This document shows positions 1-6,947 of a DNA stretch of 42,839 nucleotides, piece by piece. Location of the stretch: assembly GCA_016223105.1 (NCBI GenBank), contig JACRPR010000130.1, positions 1 through 42,839 on the forward strand, given 5' to 3'. The notes below the pieces were generated by a model, which made no database searches, had not been told where the DNA came from, and saw nothing but the letters and a program-made list of their open reading frames with translations. The first letter of the stretch is position 1, and each line of letters starts with the position of its first letter. The translations under genes and the position numbers were made by a program. This stretch comes from Chloroflexota bacterium (GTDB taxonomy: Bacteria; Chloroflexota; Anaerolineae; UBA4142).

Positions 1-89
1 CCACACCACGCAAGCCACACATGCCGGCACCCGATCATCCGTGGCGACAGTTTCGCGCGAACACTAAACCGCCGCGCATCCAAAAACCA

Positions 90-130
90 GGTGACATTTC
101 TATTGAGCAGAAATAGGTGACATTTCTATT
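90..130. repeat. 16-bp direct repeat, possible insertion-sequence end
   Basis: The word AGGTGACATTTCTATT occurs twice, at about 90-105 and 114-129, 24 bp apart. Such GTGACATTTCTATT repeats resemble the ends of IS481/IS3-like elements from memory, but no transposase is visible here. The rest of positions 1-188 holds no credible gene. The element, if real, would lie mainly to the left of the window. Confidence 0.3.
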
Positions 131-175
131 TGGTGCTAACACGCGATTTTCAATTGACGATTTTTGTGGCGCGGG

Positions 176-218
176 CGGCTCGCCCGCATCAGCGCGGCGG
201 ACTAGCAGTCCGCGCCAC
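176..218. repeat. Palindromic GTGGCGCGG element (family F)
   Basis: Imperfect palindrome with arms GTGGCGCGG and CCGCGCCAC around an inner GCGGGCGGCTCGCCCGC hairpin. Related copies occur at 21162-21288 and 23520-23572. The stop codon and last codons of the DUF1385 gene lie inside it, so the C-terminal residues of that protein (about VARTASPPR) are element-derived. Confidence 0.65.
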
Positions 219-1172
219 AGATTCTTCGGCTTGAACTTTTTGGAGCGCGGCGACCGCGACCTCGATCATTTTTTCGTCCGGCTCGCGCGTTGTCAGCGAT
301 TGCAATGCGAGACTGGGCTTGACGACGAGCCAGCTCAACACCGGATTATTTTTGCGCGCCGCGCTAAATTTGATCAGTTCGTAACTGAGCGCGGCGACGA
401 CCGGCACAAGGACGATGCGCGAGATGATTCGCAAAACGAGCGGCGGTTGTCCGAGCAGAGCGAAAACAAAAATCGAAACGACGACGACAGTGAGCAAAAA
501 GCCGGTGCCGCACCGCGGATGCTCTTTGCTAAATTTTTGAATCGAGTCCGGCGTGAGCGGCGCGCCGGCTTCGTCCGCGGCAATCGTTTTGTGTTCCGCG
601 CCGTGATACTGAAACACGCGCCGCACATCGGGAAGCAAACTGATCGCGTAGATGTAAATCAGAAACAAGCTTAATCGAATCGCGCCTTCCAGCACGTTGC
701 TCGCGAGCGAAGTTAAATCGCGATTGACGATCCAATCCGCGAGAAATGGATCCGCGAAATTAACCAGGACGAGCGGCAAAACAAAAAACAAACCGATGCC
801 AAACGTGAGTGAGATCGCGAGCGTGCCGAACGCGAGACCGGCAGGAATCGCGGCGGGCGGCTCTTTCGATCCCGACGATGACGGTGCGGAGTGCGTTGCC
901 TGATGTTCCTTTTGCAATTCTTCCTGCATCGCGATATTCGCGGAATACATCAACATCTTGGTTCCCAGGACAAGCGTATCCCACAAAATTGTCATCGCGC
1001 GCAAGAATGGCAACTTGGACCAACGACTCGCGTAAATCGCCGGCGCGATCGGTTCGCTAATTGTGATGATTTCGCCTTTGGGTTCGCGCACCGCGCAGGC
1101 AACAAAACGGCGTCCGCGCATCATCACCCCTTCGATCAACGCTTGCCCGCCGTACGAAATTTTTTCGCTCAA
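189..1172 (-). CDS. DUF1385 family membrane protein (YqhQ-like)
   Basis: Recognised from the family signature GGQALIEGVMMRG near the N-terminus and the YHGAEHKTI segment near the middle. Two hydrophobic stretches (about residues 115-140 and 160-185) and a third near 230-270 indicate an integral membrane protein. The biochemical role of DUF1385 is not established; in many Firmicutes and Chloroflexota it sits beside prfA/prmC, which are 32 kb away here. I prefer the TTG start at 1172 because GAGGTGA lies 6 nt upstream and the family normally starts just before the GGQA motif; a GTG at 1181 overlaps that ribosome-binding site. The last residues come from a palindromic repeat. Confidence 0.85.
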   Translation of the reverse strand: MSEKISYGGQALIEGVMMRGRRFVACAVREPKGEIITISEPIAPAIYASRWSKLPFLRAMTILWDTLVLGTKMLMYSANIAMQEELQKEHQATHSAPSSSGSKEPPAAIPAGLAFGTLAISLTFGIGLFFVLPLVLVNFADPFLADWIVNRDLTSLASNVLEGAIRLSLFLIYIYAISLLPDVRRVFQYHGAEHKTIAADEAGAPLTPDSIQKFSKEHPRCGTGFLLTVVVVSIFVFALLGQPPLVLRIISRIVLVPVVAALSYELIKFSAARKNNPVLSWLVVKPSLALQSLTTREPDEKMIEVAVAALQKVQAEESVARTASPPR

Positions 1173-1199
1173 TGGTTTCACCTCGAATAAAGTGTTGGG

Positions 1200-1228
1200 A
1201 TTTTATCGCATCGGCGCGGATGTGTCAA
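1200..1228 (-). promoter_or_regulatory. sigma70-type promoter of the DUF1385 gene
   Basis: On the minus strand TTGACA (1223-1228) and TAAAAT (1200-1205) are separated by 17 bp, upstream of the DUF1385 start. The -35 abuts the HNH-side terminator hairpin at 1234-1264. Confidence 0.7.
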
Positions 1229-1233
1229 ACAAT

Positions 1234-1264
1234 AAACCCAAAGTGCTGTGGACACTTTGGGTTT
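1234..1264 (-). terminator. Rho-independent terminator of the HNH operon
   Basis: Perfect 12-bp stem AAACCCAAAGTG / CACTTTGGGTTT with a 7-nt loop, starting a few bases after the HNH stop codon and followed on the minus strand by TTTATTG. It separates the HNH pair from the DUF1385 promoter immediately downstream. Confidence 0.75.
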
Positions 1265-1269
1265 GCGAA

Positions 1270-1695
1270 TCAATCCATCGGCGGATGCCACCCCACTTGA
1301 ATCCAATACGCGCGCACTTGAATCGCGTCGAGGTCATCGCTTAAATGCAACGCTTCAACTGTTGCGCGTCCAATCGCGGTTGAACCGATCACACGCAAGC
1401 CATCTTCACTCCAACGAAAATGTTCGTCCCAGGTTTGGGTACGCGGATTAAACAATAGCTGGATCGTATTTGTGATTGGATCACGCGCACTTGTTTTATC
1501 GCTCTTGTGCCGATTGCAAATCGGGCAAGCTAGCCACAAGTTCGATTCATCGTCCGTCCCGCCTTGCGCGAGTGGAATGATGTGTTCGATTTCCAAACGC
1601 GCCATCACCAAACGCTGGGGACTCTGACAATAACCGCACCGATTGCGCGCAGTCGCGCGCACGCGTTCCGCCAATTCATCAGAGATGCGCGTCAC
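1270..1695 (-). CDS. HNH endonuclease
   Basis: 141 residues. A zinc-ribbon style HNH core is visible: CGYC near residues 20-23, EIEHIIPLAQGG (36-47), an N in the SNLW segment, then CPICNRHK. The paired CxxC motifs plus EH-N-H match the McrA-type HNH fold that cuts DNA using a divalent metal. The C-terminal third (residues 75-141) is not recognisable and may bind DNA or a partner. It overlaps the upstream 125-residue gene by 4 bp, so the two are translationally coupled. The context does not say whether it serves restriction, defence or homing; no methylase is nearby. Confidence 0.85.
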   Translation of the reverse strand: MTRISDELAERVRATARNRCGYCQSPQRLVMARLEIEHIIPLAQGGTDDESNLWLACPICNRHKSDKTSARDPITNTIQLLFNPRTQTWDEHFRWSEDGLRVIGSTAIGRATVEALHLSDDLDAIQVRAYWIQVGWHPPMD

Positions 1696-2069
1696 GATGC
1701 AACCGGATATAACGATGCGCGAAGACCGCGCCGCACTGCAACCTGGATCGCTTGCGCTTTGCGAACGAGTCCGCGCCGGTAAATTTGCATCAATTCATCC
1801 AAGCGCGTTTGATGCGTTGAATCAAGCAATCCTTCGCGATTCTCCGCGAGCAAATCGGACAGTTCTTGCTGTTGTCTTTCGCTCATTTGCATTTCGCACA
1901 AAACGAGCAAATCATCATCCGGCAATGTTTCCACCGGGATTTCTTCCGCCGCCCAATCCAACCAACGGGTTAGCACTTCTTCAACGCGTTGATGCGTTCG
2001 CGCGGCGACATCATTCGCGCGCCGCATCGCTTGTTCCGGCACGGCAATCGTGATCAAGGTTCCGTTCAT
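1692..2069 (-). CDS. Hypothetical protein coupled to the HNH nuclease
   Basis: 125 residues, no family recognised. The N-terminus (MNGTLITIAVPEQ, then a helix running AMRRANDVAARTHQRVEEVL) resembles short ribbon-helix-helix or CopG-like proteins in style, but this is only an impression. The middle is acidic and helical. It starts with ATG at 2069 behind GGAGGG and is driven by a near-consensus promoter. The overlap with the HNH start suggests a partner or antitoxin-like role (inference). Confidence 0.6.
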   Translation of the reverse strand: MNGTLITIAVPEQAMRRANDVAARTHQRVEEVLTRWLDWAAEEIPVETLPDDDLLVLCEMQMSERQQQELSDLLAENREGLLDSTHQTRLDELMQIYRRGLVRKAQAIQVAVRRGLRASLYPVAS

Positions 2070-2085
2070 AGTCCCTCCGCCTCAC

Positions 2086-2114
2086 AGTATAGCGTTTGTG
2101 ATTTGCTCTGTCAA
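2086..2114 (-). promoter_or_regulatory. sigma70 promoter of the HNH operon
   Basis: Minus-strand TTGACA (2109-2114), 17-bp spacer, TATACT (2086-2091). It lies back to back with the divergent pncC promoter, whose -35 begins 8 bp away. Confidence 0.8.
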
Positions 2115-2122
2115 TTGCAAAT

Positions 2123-2150
2123 TTGAATTGCCGCGCATCTCTGCTATAAT
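2123..2150 (+). promoter_or_regulatory. pncC/cinA-C promoter giving a leaderless transcript
   Basis: TTGAAT (2123-2128), 16-bp spacer, perfect TATAAT (2145-2150). The predicted +1 falls on or beside the ATG at 2158, so the mRNA should lack a 5' leader; no Shine-Dalgarno sequence exists upstream. Confidence 0.7.
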
Positions 2151-2157
2151 GCCGCGC

Positions 2158-2655
2158 ATGTTGAATCAAAACAATGATCCTCTGGCGCGCGCAGTTCACG
2201 CTTTATTGCTCGCGCAAAAACAAACGCTCGCGCTTGCCGAGTCGTGCACCGGCGGATTGATCACGCATCGGCTCACGAATTTGCCCGGCAGTTCCGCGTA
2301 CTTGATCGCCGCCGTGATCGCGTACGCGTACGAAGCCAAAGTCGCCGCGCTCGGCGTGTCCTGGGATACACTCCACGAGTACGGCGCGGTCAGTCCGCAA
2401 GTCGCGCGCGAAATGGCGCGTGGTGCGCGCGAACGATTTTCTTCCTCGCTCGGCGTCGCGGTAACCGGCATCGCGGGTCCGGGCGGAAGCACGCCGGAAA
2501 AACCGGTCGGACTGACGTACATCGCGCTCGCGAGTCCGGGAGATGTGATCATCGAACGCTACGTCTGGCAAGGCGACCGCGAACAAAACAAAACGCAGAG
2601 CGCGGACGCGGTGTTGCAATTGTTACAGCGTTACCTCACGAAAAGTAATTCGTAA
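2158..2655 (+). CDS. pncC: Nicotinamide-nucleotide amidohydrolase PncC (CinA C-terminal domain)
   Basis: Stand-alone CinA C-terminal domain of about 165 residues, which deamidates NMN to nicotinic acid mononucleotide in pyridine-nucleotide salvage. Family motifs are clear: ALAESCTGGLI near residue 22-32 with the nucleophile-type Ser, GSSAYLIAAVIAY, VTGIAGPGG, and KPVGLTYIAL. The N-terminal MoeA-like domain of full CinA is absent, as usual for PncC. I chose ATG 2158 because the only promoter places its -10 over any earlier start (the ATG at 2149 overlaps TATAAT). The stop codon lies inside an AATTC-word repeat tract, which supplies the last residues. Confidence 0.9.
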   Translation: MLNQNNDPLARAVHALLLAQKQTLALAESCTGGLITHRLTNLPGSSAYLIAAVIAYAYEAKVAALGVSWDTLHEYGAVSPQVAREMARGARERFSSSLGVAVTGIAGPGGSTPEKPVGLTYIALASPGDVIIERYVWQGDREQNKTQSADAVLQLLQRYLTKSNS

Positions 2656-2714
2656 TTCACAATTCAAAAAGTTCGGCGCGAATTCCGAATTACGAATTAC
2701 GAATTTTGAATTTC
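2646..2714. repeat. AATTC/GTAATTC hairpin tract (family B)
   Basis: Short words of the type AATTCGTAATTC on the left and GAATTACGAATTACG on the right form a long imperfect inverted repeat between pncC and uppP. It ends directly before the uppP ribosome-binding site. Confidence 0.6.
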
Positions 2715-2725
2715 AAGGAGCCCCA

Positions 2726-3541
2726 TTGGACATTTTCCAAGCCATCATCCTCGGCATCGTACAAGGTCTCACCGAGTTTGCGCCGGTGTCGTCGTCCGCG
2801 CATCTCGTGCTCACGCCGTATTTTTTGGGCTGGCAAAAACCAGGTCTCGCGTTTGACACGACTCTGCATCTCGGCACGCTCGCGGCAGTCGTCATTTATT
2901 TTTGGCGCGATGTGATCGCACTCGCGCGCGCGTTCAGCGCGTCGTTGATCGAGCGGCGCATCGCGGGTGATTCGATGCGCGCGCTCGCGTGGCTCGTCAT
3001 TCTCGGCACACTGCCCGCGGTGATCGCCGGTCTCTTGCTCGAAAGTTTTTTCGAGAGTTTGTTTCAGCAACCTGGTTGGGTCGGATTTTTCTTGCTCATC
3101 ACCGGCACGCTTCTGTTCGCGACCGAACGCGTGCCGCGATCTGCGCGCGCGTTGGAAACGATCACCTGGCGCGACGCGCTCGCGATTGGCATCGCGCAAG
3201 CCATCGCGATTTTGCCGGGCATTTCGCGCTCCGGCTCGACGATCGCGATGGGAATGACGCGCGGACTCGAACGCGCGGCGTCCGCGCGATTTTCGTTTCT
3301 GCTCTCGATGCCGATCATTCTTGGCGCGGGCGTTTTGCAGTTGTTGAAACTGCGCGCGACGACATTGAACGATTTGGCATTGCCACTCGTGGTTGGCTTC
3401 ATCGCCGCTGGCATTAGCGGCTATCTCGTGATTCGATTTTTGATGCGCTATTTGAAAAATCGCACACTCGACGCGTTCGCAATTTATTGTTGGATTCTCG
3501 GCGCGCTCACGTTGATCGTGTTCTTCGCGGGGTGGCGGTGA
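2726..3541 (+). CDS. uppP: Undecaprenyl-diphosphatase UppP (BacA)
   Basis: Integral membrane phosphatase that recycles undecaprenyl diphosphate to the monophosphate carrier for peptidoglycan and other wall polymers; overexpression classically gives bacitracin resistance. Seen: QGLTEFAPVSSSAHLVL near residues 14-30 (catalytic Glu/Ser motif), the second motif GISRSGSTIAMG around residue 165-176, and about eight hydrophobic segments over 271 residues, the usual family length. The start is TTG at 2726, placed 6 nt after AAGGAG and directly opening with the conserved DIFQAIILG. Its stop overlaps the next gene's GTG (GTGA), so the lipoprotein downstream is coupled. Confidence 0.93.
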   Translation: MDIFQAIILGIVQGLTEFAPVSSSAHLVLTPYFLGWQKPGLAFDTTLHLGTLAAVVIYFWRDVIALARAFSASLIERRIAGDSMRALAWLVILGTLPAVIAGLLLESFFESLFQQPGWVGFFLLITGTLLFATERVPRSARALETITWRDALAIGIAQAIAILPGISRSGSTIAMGMTRGLERAASARFSFLLSMPIILGAGVLQLLKLRATTLNDLALPLVVGFIAAGISGYLVIRFLMRYLKNRTLDAFAIYCWILGALTLIVFFAGWR

Positions 3542-4326
3542 TTCGTGCGCTCGTTTTGTGCGCGATGTTCCTCGTCGCCTGCGCGCCCGCGACGCCGCGC
3601 GCAACGGTTCACCTCAACCTGGTTGGCTCCGATTCGATGCACGCGCTCGCGCAAGCGTTGACCGACGCGTACACGCAACAGCACCCCGAAGTTACGTTCA
3701 CGCTTCAAACCGCGAACTCGAACGCGGGCTTGCGCGCGGCGAATGAAATTTCCGGCACGCTTGGAATGGTCGCGCGCGCGCTCAAGCCGAACGAGTTGAT
3801 CGGCACGCGCGCGATTGTGATCGCGCGCGATGGGATCGCGGTAATCGTGAATCGCGCGAATCCGATCAACGCGATTATGCGTTCGCAGATCGCGGAGATT
3901 TTCGCCGGGCAGATCGGTGCGTGGCCCCTGGGCTCCATCGCGGGACAACCGATCCTGGTCGTCAGTCGCGAAGAGGGTTCGGGCACGCGCGACGCGTTCG
4001 AGCAAATCGTGATGAACGGGCAACGCGTTACGCGCGCGGCGATCCTCTTGCCGAACGAAGCCGCCGTCGTGGATTACGTCGCGCAGAATCCAAACGCGAT
4101 TGGCTATTGTTCGATGGGCGCGCTCACGTCCCAGGTTACCGCGTTGAGCATTGACGATGTGCCGCTCTCGCAACAAACCGTCGAAGCAAAAAAATATCCG
4201 CTCGTGCGCGCGTTTGCGTTCGTCGCGCCAACGACACCCAGCCCCGCGACCCAGGAATTTTTCGCGTTCGTTCTCGGCGCAGAGGGGCAAAAGATTGTCG
4301 CGCAAAAGTACGGGCGCGCGCAGTGA
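3538..4326 (+). CDS. PstS-like phosphate/anion-binding lipoprotein
   Basis: Solute-binding protein of the phosphate ABC family (PBP type 2). The N-terminus starts at GTG 3538, coupled to uppP, and gives a short lipoprotein signal ending in the lipobox LVAC. Family features: VGSDSM after the signal (PstS usually has GSTT/GSGS), TLGMVARALKPNE, DGIAVIVNRANP, AEIFAGQIGAW and SREEGSGTRDAFE, which contributes ligand contacts. At 262 residues it is of PstS-like length. No PstA/B/C genes are nearby, so it either serves a distant transporter or acts as a sensor; the ligand is inferred only from family. Confidence 0.85.
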   Translation: MIRALVLCAMFLVACAPATPRATVHLNLVGSDSMHALAQALTDAYTQQHPEVTFTLQTANSNAGLRAANEISGTLGMVARALKPNELIGTRAIVIARDGIAVIVNRANPINAIMRSQIAEIFAGQIGAWPLGSIAGQPILVVSREEGSGTRDAFEQIVMNGQRVTRAAILLPNEAAVVDYVAQNPNAIGYCSMGALTSQVTALSIDDVPLSQQTVEAKKYPLVRAFAFVAPTTPSPATQEFFAFVLGAEGQKIVAQKYGRAQ

Positions 4327-4364
4327 AGAACGCGGGGACAGGAAGACGCGGAGCGTGTGGGGAA

Positions 4365-4393
4365 TTGACGCATCCAAATTGACGCGGTAGAAT
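4365..4393 (+). promoter_or_regulatory. Promoter of the toxin-antitoxin locus
   Basis: TTGACG (4365-4370), 17 bp, TAGAAT (4388-4393), 25 bp before the antitoxin ATG, which is preceded by AAGGACGG. Confidence 0.6.
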
Positions 4394-4418
4394 GAATTTT
4401 AGAAAAGGACGGTGAGAT

Positions 4419-4718
4419 ATGATCGAACAATGGCAATTGAATCAAGTCGTCAAGTTGAGCCAGCAACAACCCGACCTGGTAAGCCGCGCCTTTGATGATT
4501 TTTTCCACGCACACAATGATTTGTGGTACGCGGTGGTCGTGGGCGCGTATCTTGATCGCGAGATCAATCTCGGACGCGCGGCAGAGTTGTTAGGATTATC
4601 GCGCGCGGAATTGCAGAAACGGTTTGCCACGCAAGGCATTCCATTACGACTCGGCGCGCAAGACATTCAAGATGCGCGCGCAGAATTGCAAGCCATCGAA
4701 TCGTGGCGGCAATTATGA
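4419..4718 (+). CDS. UPF0175-like HTH antitoxin
   Basis: 99 residues. The segment VGAYLDREINLGRAAELLGLSRAELQ followed by IPLRLG matches the UPF0175 helix-turn-helix family often found as the antitoxin of PIN (DUF3368) toxins. The 3' end overlaps the toxin start as ATGA, the usual antitoxin-first arrangement. Expected role: bind and neutralise the toxin and autorepress the promoter. Because the toxin is broken, the antitoxin is orphaned here, yet its own frame is intact. Confidence 0.75.
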   Translation: MIEQWQLNQVVKLSQQQPDLVSRAFDDFFHAHNDLWYAVVVGAYLDREINLGRAAELLGLSRAELQKRFATQGIPLRLGAQDIQDARAELQAIESWRQL

Positions 4719-5093
4719 CAATTTTGCTAAACAACACGATCCTCGCGAACTTTTCCGAAATCGCGCGTCCTGACTTGGTGCGTCTCGCGTTTCCACGCGA
4801 AGACATCGTAACCGTTGCAACAGTCGTAACCGAACACAAGAATGGTGTGAACGAAGGACATTTTCTCGCGTGTGATTGGAGTTGGCTCGTTGCGCTTTGC
4901 AACAGATGATTGGGATGCGCGACGCGTTGCACAACGATTGGGCATTCCAATCACGGGAACGCTGGGCATCTTGGCGATCTTGGTCAAAGATGAAACACTC
5001 ACGGTCACAGAGGCGGACGCGTTGCTGGCACGAATGATCGCCGCCGGATTTCACGCGCCGGTTCAAAGTATCAAGAACGTATTAACAGGTTAA
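4715..5093 (+). pseudogene. Broken PIN-domain toxin (DUF3368-like)
   Basis: Two frames make one damaged gene. Frame 1 (4715-4909) begins TILLNNTILANFSEI and reaches CDWSWLVAL; frame 2 (about 4899-5093) continues FATDDWDARRVAQRLG and GTLGILAIL through to a normal family C-terminus. Intact relatives have about 45 more residues between these parts, including the conserved GEAAC region with an active-site acidic residue, so an internal deletion with frameshift is the simplest reading. The first PIN aspartate also appears as Asn (LLNNT instead of LLDNT). Enzymatic activity is therefore very unlikely. The ATG overlaps the antitoxin stop. Confidence 0.75.
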
Positions 5094-5179
5094 ATCAAAT
5101 CCGCAATCGCAAATATCGAACTCGTGCGACGGTGAGTAGAACGGCAACCTTAATTTACAACAATTTTACAGCCCCCTAA

Positions 5180-5208
5180 TTCAATCCTTACCCCATCGCG
5201 ATTATACT
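5180..5208 (+). promoter_or_regulatory. Possible promoter of the DUF1800-DUF1501 operon
   Basis: TATACT at 5203-5208 with a weak TTCAAT at 5180-5185 (17-bp spacer), 30 bp before the start codon. Confidence 0.45.
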
Positions 5209-5237
5209 GCAAGCAACTCTGAAGGAAGGAGATGCGT

Positions 5238-6881
5238 ATGCAAATCACCCGCCGCGATTTTCTCAAAGACATCACGCTCGCCGCCGCAGTCGTCGGACTG
5301 CCGGGCTGGGCGATCAACCTCGACGAAGCGCCGCCCGCCACACTGCGCGCTTCCGCGCCCGCGCCCTACCCCTGGCAATGGACTCCGCCGCAAAACCTGG
5401 GACAAGGCAGTCCGACTGTCACCGCGTTGAATCGCATCGCGTTCGGACCGCGTCCCGGCGATTTCGAACGGGTGCAAGCAATCGGCGTAGACACGTACAT
5501 CGAAGAACAACTCGCGCCCGCGACGATTGACGACAGCGCGCTCGAACAACAACTTGCGAAAAAATATCCCACACTCAAAATGAGCGCGGTCGAACTCTAT
5601 CAAAATTATCCCCAGCCCGCGCCGGTCTCGCCACAGGAACGCGCGTTTCGCGCGTTTCGCGCCGGCGAGCAAGGCATCAAACCGCAACAATTACCGGGAC
5701 CGCAAGACGTGATCCAGGAATTGCAAGAGGCGACGATTCTGCGCGCGATTTTCAGTCGCCGTCAATTGCAAGAAACACTCGCGGATCATTGGTCGAATCA
5801 TTTCGCGATGTTCATTGGCAAGGATGCGGTCAAGTGGATGAAGACGGTGGATGATCGCGAAGTAATTCGTAAACACGCGCTCGGCAAATTTGGCGACATG
5901 CTTCTCGCGAGCGCGCAAAGTCCGGCGATGCTCGCCTATCTCGATAATCATCTCAACGTCAAAGGCGTGCCGAACGAAAATTACGCGCGCGAAATTATGG
6001 AACTGCACTCGCTCGGCGTAGACGGCGGATACACACAAAAAGATGTGCAAGAACTCGCGCGCGTGTTGACCGGGTGGACGGTCAAACAACCGCGCCGCGC
6101 TCTGCTCGGCGGAATGGATTACACCGACGCCGGTCAATTTATTTTCAACGCGAATCAACATGACACCGGCGCGAAAATTGTGCTTGGCGTAAATTTTTCC
6201 GGCAAGGACGGCATCAACGAAGGATTGAAAATGGTGGACGTGCTCGCGCATCATCCTTCGACCGCGAAATTTGTGACCAAGCGATTGATTATGCGTTACA
6301 TCGCGGATACGCCGCCGCCCGATTTGTGGAATCGCGCCGCGCAAACGTTTACGCAAACGAAAGGCGATTTGCGCGCGACGCTCAGCGTGATTTTGCACTC
6401 GGATGATTTCAAAAATTCGTTCGCGCAAAAAATCAAACGTCCGTTCGAACTTGTCGCTTCGATGGCGCGCGCGACCGACATGCAAGTTGAAGAGATGCGC
6501 CCATTCAACGCGACGATTCGCGCGATGGGGCAAGGACTATTTTTGCTCCTCACGCCCGACGGCTATCCCGATACTGGGACGGCGTGGATCAACACCGGCG
6601 CACTGCTCGCGCGTTGGAATCTCGCGCTGATCACCGCGTATGGTCGCGTGCCGCAAGCGAAAGTGGATTTCAAAGCCGCGATGAGTGGCGCGAACATCAA
6701 GACCGTCGCGAACGCGGTGGATTTTTGGATCGAGCGCATTTTGCATCGCGCGATCCCGGACAAGGATCGCCAAAAATTGATCGCCGCGCTCGGCGCGAAC
6801 GCGAACGCGAATTTCGACATCGCGCGCTTGCCCGACTTGGTTGCGCTGATTCTCGCGTCGCCGCATTTTCAATATCGGTAA
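5238..6881 (+). CDS. Tat-exported DUF1800 protein
   Basis: About 547 residues. Twin-arginine signal MQITRRDFLKDITLAAAVV, so it is exported folded. The body carries DUF1800 signatures: LNRIAFGPRPGDF, the LQEATILRAIFSRRQLQETLADHWSNHF segment, NYAREIMELHSLGVDGGYTQKDVQELARVLTGWT, and GYPDTGTAWIN near the end. The function of DUF1800 is not known; it nearly always accompanies DUF1501, as here. I prefer ATG 5238 over 5232 because GGAAGGAG ends 6 nt before 5238 but touches 5232. Confidence 0.9.
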   Translation: MQITRRDFLKDITLAAAVVGLPGWAINLDEAPPATLRASAPAPYPWQWTPPQNLGQGSPTVTALNRIAFGPRPGDFERVQAIGVDTYIEEQLAPATIDDSALEQQLAKKYPTLKMSAVELYQNYPQPAPVSPQERAFRAFRAGEQGIKPQQLPGPQDVIQELQEATILRAIFSRRQLQETLADHWSNHFAMFIGKDAVKWMKTVDDREVIRKHALGKFGDMLLASAQSPAMLAYLDNHLNVKGVPNENYAREIMELHSLGVDGGYTQKDVQELARVLTGWTVKQPRRALLGGMDYTDAGQFIFNANQHDTGAKIVLGVNFSGKDGINEGLKMVDVLAHHPSTAKFVTKRLIMRYIADTPPPDLWNRAAQTFTQTKGDLRATLSVILHSDDFKNSFAQKIKRPFELVASMARATDMQVEEMRPFNATIRAMGQGLFLLLTPDGYPDTGTAWINTGALLARWNLALITAYGRVPQAKVDFKAAMSGANIKTVANAVDFWIERILHRAIPDKDRQKLIAALGANANANFDIARLPDLVALILASPHFQYR

Positions 6882-6931
6882 TTGGTAAATGGTAATTGGT
6901 AATTACCATTTACTATTTACCACTTACCTTC
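6882..6931. repeat. GGTAATTGGTAAATGG hairpin tract (family C)
   Basis: Left arm of GGTAATT/GGTAAAT words and right arm of ATTACC/ATTTACC words form a hairpin in the gap between the DUF1800 and DUF1501 genes. The same words reappear inside the glycosyltransferase gene at 31565-31593. Confidence 0.6.
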
Positions 6932-6947
6932 AACTTGGAGGATACGA

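Noticed and set aside
117..674. Plus-strand ORF opposite the DUF1385 gene
   Set aside because: Arg/Asp-rich shadow of the real minus-strand gene; no family features. Many similar long antisense frames (for example 2690-3604, 5691-6533, 13153-14259, 15421-16551, 26509-27945) arise from the GCGC-rich codon use.
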